Source: Fimbriimonadales bacterium (GTDB taxonomy: Bacteria; Armatimonadota; Fimbriimonadia; Fimbriimonadales; GBS-DC). Taken from it: 64,000 nucleotides of DNA. Both the position numbers and the translations under genes were made by a program. Below are positions 1 through 6,785 of the stretch, in pieces; the first letter of the stretch is position 1; every line of letters begins with the position of its first letter. The stretch covers positions 2,240,562 through 2,304,561 of the forward strand of contig AP024673.1 of assembly GCA_025998675.1 (NCBI GenBank), in the 5' to 3' direction. The notes beneath the pieces are model-generated. The model was not told where the DNA came from and did not search any database. It worked only from the letters and a program-made list of their open reading frames with translations.

Positions 1-2
1 CC

Positions 3-980
3 TTCTCGAACAACACAAGTTTCGAAGCGCGTATCAGCATGCCCGAGCCAACCTCTCAGACCGTTCTGATTGGCGACCGCTGGTACTTGCGCACGCAATC
101 GGGGCAGATAGGGTTCTTCCTGCTCTCGCAAGCGCAGGGCGGAACCACCCTCTCGGCACAGTTCATCAATTTGCCTGGCGGCGTCGTGCCTGCGCCGCAC
201 CTGCCGCTGGTCAACTGCGCCGGCAATCTCTGCTTCGTGGACACGCAGAATCGTGTCTGGCAGTTCAACAGCGCGACAGGCGTCTTTACCCTGCTCGTGA
301 GCTTCTCCAGTCGCCCCATCACGGCGTTCAGTGCGCTGGACACGAACTTGCTCGCGGTCGGACGCGATGACGGGCGTATCGACATTTACTACGAAGCGGC
401 CCCTGTGGTACAGAATTTCCGTGCGCCGACTGCAGGCAATCAGCCCGTGCGCTTCCTCCGGCTTCATCAGGGGCTGCTCCTGCTGGCGGTTGGCAACACA
501 CTCGCGATCTACCATATCGACACTGCCAAGTGGCTCTGGGCGCACACGCTGGACAGCGCCATTATTGCGCCGCCTGTGCTGGACATGCGGCATAAAGGCG
601 CATGCTATGCCTTGACCGAAAGCGGTTGGCTTTACGGTTTTGCCCTGCCGCGCGGTGAGATACTCCCGCTCTATCCCAGACGCATGTTCGACTCGTGGGT
701 TGCGCGCGCTGCACTCAGCTGTCGCGCACGCGCCGATCGCGAGATTCCCTATCTCTACCTGCAGGCGGAGCTGGCAGACGGTACCGTGCGCACGATGCTA
801 ATCACCGCACACAACCCACTCAACCGATTTATCCACTCGACCAATCTTATCAGCACCCCGATTGGCGGTCAGTGGCTGTTCACGGGCAATACCGACCAGG
901 ACCTCGCGATTCAGTGGGTCTCGTGGGGTACAGGCAGTGAGGCGAATCGCGGCATGTTCTATGCCTTCCGCTTGCGATAG
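3..980 (+). CDS. beta-propeller-like protein, 5' end outside window
   Basis: The frame is open from the first base of the window and stops at 980. The ATG at 39 has neither a Shine-Dalgarno sequence nor a -10 element, so I read this as the 3' part of a longer gene. The product alternates short hydrophobic strands with turns (for example FVDTQNRVWQFNS and LAVGRDDGRIDIYYE), as in WD40/PQQ-type beta-propellers. I see no catalytic motif and no membrane segment in the visible part. It is followed 15 nt later by the ABC ATPase, which has its own promoter inside the end of this gene, so the two need not share a function. Propeller membership is inferred from pattern only. Confidence 0.55.
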   Translation, partial: FSNNTSFEARISMPEPTSQTVLIGDRWYLRTQSGQIGFFLLSQAQGGTTLSAQFINLPGGVVPAPHLPLVNCAGNLCFVDTQNRVWQFNSATGVFTLLVSFSSRPITAFSALDTNLLAVGRDDGRIDIYYEAAPVVQNFRAPTAGNQPVRFLRLHQGLLLLAVGNTLAIYHIDTAKWLWAHTLDSAIIAPPVLDMRHKGACYALTESGWLYGFALPRGEILPLYPRRMFDSWVARAALSCRARADREIPYLYLQAELADGTVRTMLITAHNPLNRFIHSTNLISTPIGGQWLFTGNTDQDLAIQWVSWGTGSEANRGMFYAFRLR

Positions 981-981
981 G

Positions 982-987
982 TACAAT
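982..987 (+). promoter_or_regulatory. -10 element for ABC ATPase, leaderless type
   Basis: TACAAT preceded by AGG, with only 8 nt to the ATG at 996 and no ribosome binding site between. The expected transcript start falls on or next to the start codon. Confidence 0.6.
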
Positions 988-995
988 ATGCCCCG

Positions 996-1925
996 ATGTG
1001 GGCGATTGAGACGCGCAACCTGCGCAAAGTGTACCGACCGCTGATAGGGGGCAACCCCATCACAGCGGTCGATAGCCTCACACTGCAAGTGCCTGCGGGC
1101 ACCGTGTTTGGATTTCTGGGACCGAATGGCGCGGGCAAAACGACCACCATCCAGATTCTGATCGGGAATGTGTACCCGACTGCGGGGCAGGCGTTTGTGC
1201 TGGGGCATCGCGCGGGCGCGCTTGCCGCAAAACGCAAACTGGGCTTTCTGCCCGAAAAGTTCCAGTTCCACGACTTTCTGACCGCGGAGGAGTTTTTGCG
1301 CATGCACGGACGCCTCGCCAAAATGGACGGCGCGAGTCTCCAGCGGCGCATCGATGAAGTGCTGGAGCTGGTCGGACTTGCCGAACGGCGCAAAAGCAAA
1401 ATTCGCGAGTTTTCCAAGGGCATGCAGCAGCGCATCGGGCTGGCGCAGGCGATTCTGCACGACCCCGATCTGGTGATTCTGGACGAGCCGACCTCCGCGC
1501 TGGACCCGCTGGGGCGCAGGCGCGTGCGCGAGGTGGTGCAGTACCTCAAGGAGCGCGGCAAAACCGTGTTCCTGAACTCGCATTTGCTTTCGGAAGTGGA
1601 GCGCAGCTGCGATCAGGTCGCCATCATCAACAAGGGGCGCGTGATTGTGCAGGGCGTGCTGGATGACCTGCTGGTGAACCGTTCGGTGGTGCGTGTGGAG
1701 CTCAAGCGTATCGAGCCGCGCGTGCTGGAAGCCGTCGCCCGAGTTGCCCAGAAGGTACACCCGATTGACGAGCGGTGCTTCACCGCCGAAGTCGCCAGCG
1801 AGGACGACATCCCTGAACTGGCGCGCGCGATCCTCGAAGCGGGCGGCGATCTGCTGGGACTGCAGGCGCACCGTGAGACGCTGGAAGACCTGTTCATCCA
1901 GACGGTGGAGGGCGAGGGGAAGTAA
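996..1925 (+). CDS. ABC transporter ATP-binding protein
   Basis: Complete 309-residue ATPase subunit of an ABC-2 type exporter. Visible motifs are the Walker A GPNGAGKTT at residues 42-50, a Q-loop near 90, the signature FSKGMQQR at 139-146, Walker B with D-loop LVILDEPTSALD at 159-170, and the H-loop histidine at 196. A C-terminal regulatory extension of about 90 residues is typical of NatA/CcmA-like exporters of unknown substrate. The permease starts 1 nt after the stop, so the two form one operon and presumably one transporter. The start is set by the -10 element 8 nt upstream, which suggests a leaderless transcript. The substrate cannot be deduced. Confidence 0.93.
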   Translation: MWAIETRNLRKVYRPLIGGNPITAVDSLTLQVPAGTVFGFLGPNGAGKTTTIQILIGNVYPTAGQAFVLGHRAGALAAKRKLGFLPEKFQFHDFLTAEEFLRMHGRLAKMDGASLQRRIDEVLELVGLAERRKSKIREFSKGMQQRIGLAQAILHDPDLVILDEPTSALDPLGRRRVREVVQYLKERGKTVFLNSHLLSEVERSCDQVAIINKGRVIVQGVLDDLLVNRSVVRVELKRIEPRVLEAVARVAQKVHPIDERCFTAEVASEDDIPELARAILEAGGDLLGLQAHRETLEDLFIQTVEGEGK

Positions 1926-1926
1926 G

Positions 1927-2766
1927 ATGGGAGTTATCATCGCGCTCACGCTCAAAGAGGCGATGCGCCGACGCGCGTTTCTGGGCACGCTGATTATTCT
2001 GGTTACGCTGTACGGGCTGAGCTTTTTGCCCCGCGCCTTCAAGGAGGCGTTCGGCGGCGACGAGCGTCAGTTCGAACTGGGCGTGAACATCGCCGTACTG
2101 TTCGGAATCGACGCCATCAAATTCTTCTCGGCGGTGCTGGCAATCCTGCTCTGTTCGGGGGCGATTACCGCCGAGATTGAGCGCGGCTACCTCGCGGCGA
2201 TTCTGCCCCGCCCGCTCTATCGCTGGGAACTCTATCTGGGCAAGTGGCTGGGCGTGATGCTGTTCAGCGCGGCAAATGCGACGCTCTGGACGGCGATGCT
2301 CTGGGTCTCGGTCGCGCTGCAGGGCGAGCCGCGTGTGGAGATGTGGCGCGCGCTGCCCTATGTGCTGCTCTACCCGATTCTGTACGGCACGCTTGCGCTG
2401 GCGCTTTCCAGCTTTCTGGGCGCGTCCATCGCCTCGATGTTCACCGTCGCGCTGGGGGCGTTCGCCTACTTCTCGGATCACTTCCTGCGCCCCATCGCGG
2501 CGTATTTCGATGTGCGGTTGCTACAACAAATCATCTGGCTCTCCGAGTGGGTGATGCCGATGGCGACGCTCAAGCGACTGGTGCAGATTCAGGTGGACGC
2601 CATCCTGCCCCCCGGATTTGGCGAGCGCCCGCGCTTCGGGCGACCCGATGTGCTGGAGTTCCTCAACCCCAGCGTGCAGCCGTTCGACATGGTCTATGTG
2701 GGGGTCTACCTGCTGGCGGCGTTGACCGTGGGACTGCTCATCTTCTGGCGACGCGATGTGCAATAA
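1927..2766 (+). CDS. ABC-2 type transporter permease
   Basis: Membrane partner of the preceding ATPase (279 residues). I start it at the ATG at 1927, directly after the ATPase stop, because an in-frame opening further upstream only runs antiparallel to nothing and overlaps the ATPase. The GAGGGGAAG just before it serves as ribosome binding site. The protein opens with a cytoplasmic stretch and a first hydrophobic helix at about residues 17-30, then shows about five further membrane segments, the last near the C-terminus (LLAALTVGLLIFW), the usual layout of ABC-2 permeases such as NatB or CcmB relatives. The family's role is export of drugs, lipids or polysaccharides; the specific cargo is unknown. 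Confidence 0.88.
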   Translation: MGVIIALTLKEAMRRRAFLGTLIILVTLYGLSFLPRAFKEAFGGDERQFELGVNIAVLFGIDAIKFFSAVLAILLCSGAITAEIERGYLAAILPRPLYRWELYLGKWLGVMLFSAANATLWTAMLWVSVALQGEPRVEMWRALPYVLLYPILYGTLALALSSFLGASIASMFTVALGAFAYFSDHFLRPIAAYFDVRLLQQIIWLSEWVMPMATLKRLVQIQVDAILPPGFGERPRFGRPDVLEFLNPSVQPFDMVYVGVYLLAALTVGLLIFWRRDVQ

Positions 2767-2790
2767 ACCAATAAACGGAGGCGTCGGGCG

Positions 2791-3219
2791 TTGCAAGACT
2801 GGGAGTGGATTCGGACTCAATCGGAAGGACAGTTTTTCGAGCGTAAATCCTGTTATGAATGGGTTGGTGGTGTACCGAAGCGCCGCGCCGCGCGTGATGT
2901 GGCACGAGATGTCGCTGAGACCCTGGCGGCTATGGTCAACGCCGATGGAGGCACACTTGCACTGGGTATTGAGGATGACGGAACGCCCACAGGAGTGGAT
3001 TATCCTCCCGACCGATCAAAGATGCTTGTGCGCAAGGGGATGGTACGATTATTACAAAAACGCGGGCGCGTGTATGTGATTAACAACATACCAGAAGATG
3101 TTCCGTTGGAAAAGCCGACAGAATACGCCCTGCTTGAGCCTGTCTTAGCCAGAAAAGGTTTTGTCAAGAACAAAGATATTCGCGAGGCGTTATACCAATC
3201 TGCTGGTCATAGTTCGTAA
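2791..3219 (+). CDS. truncated AlbA_2 (Schlafen-type) DNA-binding protein
   Basis: TTG start at 2791 with GGAGG six bases or so upstream (2776-2780). Residues 1-65 carry an AlbA_2 domain core (EGQFFERKS, then VNADGGTLALGIEDDGTPTGV), known from putative transcriptional regulators and Schlafen-like ATPases. Intact relatives are commonly several hundred residues, with more AlbA_2 strands and a C-terminal winged helix; here the middle is missing and the winged helix (VLARKGFVKNKDIREAL) breaks off where the palindromic repeat at 3190-3367 begins. The repeat supplies the last residues SAGHSS and the stop. I judge it a decayed remnant, although the frame is open and the ribosome binding site good. 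Confidence 0.55.
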   Translation: MQDWEWIRTQSEGQFFERKSCYEWVGGVPKRRAARDVARDVAETLAAMVNADGGTLALGIEDDGTPTGVDYPPDRSKMLVRKGMVRLLQKRGRVYVINNIPEDVPLEKPTEYALLEPVLARKGFVKNKDIREALYQSAGHSS

Positions 3220-3367
3220 AACGGCGGTTTATGGAGTGCGGAAGCGGAGCTTCCGCGCATGCTGAAGCTGCGCTTCAGCACTCCAAAGTTGCAAACTACG
3301 GACAACAGTATGCGCCTGCAGGTATGCGCGAGGCAATTAACGAACTTTGACCGCGCAGTTGGTATAA
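3190..3367. repeat. MITE-like palindromic element, copy A
   Basis: A 178-bp element with imperfect terminal inverted repeats of about 30 bp. TTATACCAA at 3190-3198 mirrors TTGGTATAA at 3359-3367, and GGTCATAGTTCGTAA at the left matches the reverse complement of TTAACGAACTTTGACC at the right. Inside, GGAGTGC (3233-3239) pairs with GCACTCC (3278-3284) and encloses two hairpins, GGAAGC/GCTTCC (3240-3254) and TGAAGC/GCTTCA (3263-3277), giving a three-way junction when folded. A second copy lies at 16076-16212. No transposase is encoded, so mobilisation would need one elsewhere. Confidence 0.75.
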
Positions 3368-3392
3368 GCTTGGTCGGCGATATCTACCAAAG

Positions 3393-3468
3393 CGAGAGTT
3401 ATCGAACCCTTAACGCTCGATATCGAACACTCTCGTGGATTTATGGTTCGATAGTAGACGATTCGATA
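3393..3468. repeat. cluster of TATCGAAC inverted and direct repeats
   Basis: TATCGAAC occurs at 3400-3407 and 3421-3428, and its reverse complement GTTCGATA or ATTCGATA at 3446-3453 and 3461-3468. CGAGAGT (3393-3399) and ACTCTCG (3429-3435) form an outer stem around the first two copies. The cluster lies past the stop codon of mazG (minus strand), so it may end that transcript or bind a protein. With copy A of the repeat it fills most of the 345-base gap 3220-3564, in which I see no credible gene. Confidence 0.45.
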
Positions 3469-3564
3469 TTGCGCGCGCCGAGATATACTCTGGCTACGGC
3501 ACAGGCGCCGCCGTATGTCTCGCCCGCGCTGTGGAGGAACTTCCATTGTGCAGGCTGCAGGCGT

Positions 3565-4971
3565 TCATCTATCGGTTTCACGCTTCGCCTGCTGCCAGAG
3601 CGTTTCCCATTCGTCGGCGGAGAGGCTGTCTAAGGGGCGTTGCTGGCGCGCCGCCGCCTGCTCCATCCACTGGAAACGCGCTACGAATCGATCCACCATC
3701 GCGCGCAGGCACTGCTCCGCGTCTATATCGGCATGGCGGGCGATGTTGACCACCGTGAACAGCAAATCGCCCAGCTCGCTGGCGATGCGTGCGGAATCGC
3801 CCGATTCGATAGCCTGGCGCAGTTCAGTCTCTTCCTCGCGCAGTTTGTCCAGCACGCCGTTGATGGAGTCCCACTCGAAGCCGACACGCGCGGCGCGTTT
3901 GGAGATTTCCTGCGCGCGCGCGAGCGCAGGCATAGCGCGCGGCACACCGTCCAGCACCGAGTCGCGCTTTTTTTGCTGGCGCTTGGCTGCGTCCCAGTTT
4001 TTCAGCACCTGCGCGGCGGTCTCGGCGTGCGCGTCGCCGAACACATGCGGATGGCGCGCGATGAGTTTCTCGGTCAGATGCTGTACCACTCCCTCGATGT
4101 CAAACGCGCCCGATTCGCGGGCAATCTGGCTGTGCATCAGCACCTGCAGTAGCAGGTCGCCGAGTTCCTCGCGCATGGCGCTGGGGTCGCCGCTGTCGAG
4201 GGCTTCCAGCGCCTCGTAGGTCTCCTCCAGCAGGTGCGGTTTGAGGCTGGCATGGGTCTGTTCGCGGTCCCAGGGGCAGCCGTCGGGCGCGCGCAGGGCA
4301 GCCACCACGCGCACAAGCCCCTCGAAGCCGGTGTAGGTCTGCTCACGGCGCGGGCACGCAGGAACCAGCAAATAGGTGAGCGCGTCGCAGGGCATCTCGG
4401 GCAACCCATCCAGCGGCGTGCGCCGTACCTCGACGCTCACATCGCCCGGCGCATGGATGAGAACGACCTCCCAATCTGCGGGGTACAGCGTCGTCAGGCG
4501 GGCGTGCAGGGCGCGCAGGCGTTCGGGCGCGTCGATGGCGAACCACAGCGCAGGTAGCGTCGGGTCAGGCGCGACATGGGGCAGACACGCGGCGCTGAGA
4601 AGCTGAATCCCATCGGGCGCGGCGTGCATAACCGCTTCCAGCACAGGCTCCATCACGCTACGGCTCGCCACAAGGCGCACCGAACGCGGCGTATCGACCG
4701 TGAGTAGCTGCGCCACGAACGGGTTGCCCACCAGCGGATGCCCCGGCGTCGCCAGCGCGACAACTCGTTCAGGCGTGTTCAGAAGCGTTGCAACGACTGT
4801 CTCAGGCTCGGCAGGGCAGGCTTCAAAGGCGACGCCCGCCAGTTGCAGCAGGCGCGCGCTGGGATGGTCAGGATGGGTCAGAAACACGCGCTGGGCGCGG
4901 CGCAGGGCGTGCAGCGCCTGTTCGCTCAGCTCCTGCGCCCCGCCCGCGCCCAGACCCACCAGATACAGCAT
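3565..4971 (-). CDS. mazG: tetrapyrrole methylase-MazG fusion, NTP pyrophosphohydrolase
   Basis: A 468-residue two-domain protein. Residues 1 to about 205 resemble SAM-dependent tetrapyrrole methylases of the YabN type, starting with MLYLVGLGAG. Residues 225-468 hold a MazG nucleotide pyrophosphohydrolase with the classic GCPWDREQTHASLKPHLLEE at 231-250 and the metal-binding EELGD at 269-273, then a second, weaker MazG repeat (EELG-like EETELRQ, SELGDLLF). The family cleaves NTPs to NMP and pyrophosphate and removes non-canonical nucleotides; the methylase half is of unknown function in YabN proteins. The start codon overlaps the stop of the preceding lipoprotein gene (TGATG), showing translational coupling. 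Confidence 0.93.
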   Translation of the reverse strand: MLYLVGLGAGGAQELSEQALHALRRAQRVFLTHPDHPSARLLQLAGVAFEACPAEPETVVATLLNTPERVVALATPGHPLVGNPFVAQLLTVDTPRSVRLVASRSVMEPVLEAVMHAAPDGIQLLSAACLPHVAPDPTLPALWFAIDAPERLRALHARLTTLYPADWEVVLIHAPGDVSVEVRRTPLDGLPEMPCDALTYLLVPACPRREQTYTGFEGLVRVVAALRAPDGCPWDREQTHASLKPHLLEETYEALEALDSGDPSAMREELGDLLLQVLMHSQIARESGAFDIEGVVQHLTEKLIARHPHVFGDAHAETAAQVLKNWDAAKRQQKKRDSVLDGVPRAMPALARAQEISKRAARVGFEWDSINGVLDKLREEETELRQAIESGDSARIASELGDLLFTVVNIARHADIDAEQCLRAMVDRFVARFQWMEQAAARQQRPLDSLSADEWETLWQQAKRETDR

Positions 4972-6059
4972 CAGCGGCTCCCAGCCGTCTGATTGCCGCC
5001 TGCCTGCGTATTCTGTGCGCCCTGATTGCCGGCAGGCTTGCTGCCCTGCTGCGGCTCCATCTGCGCGAGGGTCTTCTTCAGCTCTTCAATATCCTTCTCG
5101 TACTGCTTCTTCCACGCCTCGGAGGTAATCTCGACGGGGGTGTTTGCCATTCGCTTCGCCATCTCCATGTTCAGGTCGCGGTTGGTCTGCAGACCCTTCT
5201 GCAACATGAGCTGTTCGCGGATGTTGTCCTTGACCTCCTCGAAGGGCAGCTGGCGCCCTTCGTTTTTCGCCAGCACTTCAAAGCGCGCCACGACGCCGTT
5301 GCCCACCGGAATCCAGTTCGTGACCTGCATGGGCTTGGCGTTTTTGAGAACATTGCGCACACGCAGCAGAATCTGTCCTTCGGGCGTCTGGGGCACCTGC
5401 CCTTCGAGCGCGAACTCCGACTCGCCCGACTGCACCCCGGCGACGGGGTTCTGCGCGTACTTGCTCACGATGCTCTGGAAGTTGAAGCCGCGCTTGAGGT
5501 CGTCGTCAATCTGTTTGCGCACTTCGGGATTCTGCACCAGGATGGTGCGCACGCGCGCGCTGGCGGGTCGGTAAAACGCCTGCTTGTTGTCGTCGTAGGC
5601 TTTTTTGACCTCCTGCTCGGTGACCGTGACGCCCTTCGTGCGCAGGTTGAACTCGGCAAGCGCGACGCGCACCCGCTGGCGGTAGTCATCGAGGGTCAGT
5701 CGCTGCTCGGTAATCGCCTGCTTGATCTGGGGGTTGTTTTTCATTTCGCGCTGCACGCGCTCTTCGACCTGCTGGTCGGTGGGCAGCACGCCCTCCTCTT
5801 TCGCCATGTCGAGCAGTACCTGCTCGCGGATCATCTGCACAAGGGTCGTGTAGCCTGCGGGGGCAGTGGTCGCCTGATTGCCGGCAATCTGCACGGGAGT
5901 GGGCATCAGCTCCAGGCGGCGCAGGTACATCTCTTTGTCAATAGGCGTCTCGCCCACTTTGGCGACCGCCTCCTGTCGGTTGCCGCCGCCGCATCCGCTG
6001 AGAAGGGACGCCGTCAGCATCGTTGCAAACCCAATCCCAATAACGCTCGATAATTTCAT
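4971..6059 (-). CDS. SurA/PrsA-like peptidyl-prolyl isomerase lipoprotein
   Basis: A 362-residue secreted folding factor. A lipoprotein signal peptide ends at LLSGC, with Cys23 as the lipidated residue. A SurA_N-like helical domain follows (residues about 25-175, KVGETPIDKEMYLRRLE onward), then a parvulin-like region (ARVRTILVQNPEVRK to WIPVGNGVVARFEVL) and a C-terminal helix. The tail after about residue 325 is rich in Gly, Gln and Asn and low in complexity. The parvulin signature is degenerate, so chaperone activity is better supported than isomerase activity. It overlaps the upstream gene by ATGA and mazG by one base. It presumably assists outer-membrane or secreted proteins. Confidence 0.85.
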   Translation of the reverse strand: MKLSSVIGIGFATMLTASLLSGCGGGNRQEAVAKVGETPIDKEMYLRRLELMPTPVQIAGNQATTAPAGYTTLVQMIREQVLLDMAKEEGVLPTDQQVEERVQREMKNNPQIKQAITEQRLTLDDYRQRVRVALAEFNLRTKGVTVTEQEVKKAYDDNKQAFYRPASARVRTILVQNPEVRKQIDDDLKRGFNFQSIVSKYAQNPVAGVQSGESEFALEGQVPQTPEGQILLRVRNVLKNAKPMQVTNWIPVGNGVVARFEVLAKNEGRQLPFEEVKDNIREQLMLQKGLQTNRDLNMEMAKRMANTPVEITSEAWKKQYEKDIEELKKTLAQMEPQQGSKPAGNQGAQNTQAGGNQTAGSR

Positions 6060-6538
6060 TCGTTCTCCTCCGTCCGATGTCGTTTCAGGTTCAGAATCAG
6101 CTCGACCTCGCCGGGCGCGTAGCCTGTTTGTCGGGCGATTTCCACGACGCTCAGCCCCTGTTGCGCCAGCAACATCACTGCGCCATGCGACGAAGTCGGT
6201 GAACCTGATAGGTTATACCCTGAATCGGGCGTTAAAGTTTCGGCGGGCGCGCTGGGCGTCGAAGGTGTGTGTGTGTCGTGGGCAAGCGGGGCAGGCTCCC
6301 TCGCGGGCGCGGCGACCTGTTCCAGTTCGCGCAGGCGCGCCTCGATACGCGCTTCCGCACGGGCGGCGTCTTCCGCCAGTTTCTGCAACAGCGCATCGAT
6401 AGTCTGTCGAAGCGCTTCCAACTCGCCGGTTAGCGATTGACGCGCGGCTTGTGCGCGCAGTTCGGTCTGGGCGCGCAGAAACAGCAGCCAGCCTGCTATC
6501 AGCAGCAGGGCTTGCAGCAGCACCATCAGTTCAGACAT
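6056..6538 (-). CDS. membrane-anchored coiled-coil protein, DUF6115/DUF2802-like
   Basis: 160 residues. The N-terminal helix (LMVLLQALLLIAGWLLFL, about 4-21) is a single membrane anchor. An Ala/Glu/Arg-rich coiled coil covers about 25-75, then a Pro/Thr/Ser-rich linker, then a short C-terminal helix-turn-helix-like segment (MLLAQQGLSVVEIARQTG and YAPGEVELILNLKR). That C-terminal block resembles the DUF2802/DUF6115 proteins often found near flagellar or divisome genes in other bacteria. Function unknown. It lies between a small ORF and the PPIase gene with a 4-base ATGA overlap, so it is part of the recG-mazG operon. Confidence 0.75.
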   Translation of the reverse strand: MSELMVLLQALLLIAGWLLFLRAQTELRAQAARQSLTGELEALRQTIDALLQKLAEDAARAEARIEARLRELEQVAAPAREPAPLAHDTHTPSTPSAPAETLTPDSGYNLSGSPTSSHGAVMLLAQQGLSVVEIARQTGYAPGEVELILNLKRHRTEENE

Positions 6539-6541
6539 CGT

Positions 6542-6754
6542 TCAGACCTCCACATCCAGCGCGTGCGATTCCGCTTCGGGGGGCGATTCAGGCGTCTGCA
6601 GAGTCTCCTTCGTTGCTTGTGTCGAAGACTTCTGTCCCTTGCGCGTTTGCTGTTCGCGCTCCTCGCGGGGCGTGCGCGCGCCCACCGCTGGAACCAGCCG
6701 CACACGCTCAGACGGACGCACCGATTCGGGCATCGTCGTCGCCTCGTGGCGCAA
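6542..6754 (-). CDS. small Glu/Arg/Pro-rich protein
   Basis: A possible 70-residue polar protein without membrane segments or recognisable domain, rich in Glu, Arg, Ser and Thr. It occupies the space between recG and the DUF6115-like gene in the same direction and ends 3 bases before that gene's start, the spacing expected of an operon member. An internal Met (MPESVRPSERVRLV, start 6733) is an alternative beginning. Composition is close to random GC-rich sequence, so confidence is limited. Confidence 0.35.
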   Translation of the reverse strand: MRHEATTMPESVRPSERVRLVPAVGARTPREEREQQTRKGQKSSTQATKETLQTPESPPEAESHALDVEV

Positions 6755-6785
6755 TTGTCGGAAATTTGAAATGAATTCTTGAGGT

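Noticed and set aside
798-2042. 414-codon minus-strand frame
   Set aside because: It runs antisense across the ABC ATPase, whose motifs are intact. Long antisense frames are common in GC-rich DNA and this one has His/Gln/Arg-rich shadow composition and no domain.
3337-3546. 69-codon minus-strand frame in the gap before mazG
   Set aside because: Lies over the repeat end and the TATCGAAC cluster; no ribosome site, and composition does not resemble genes here.
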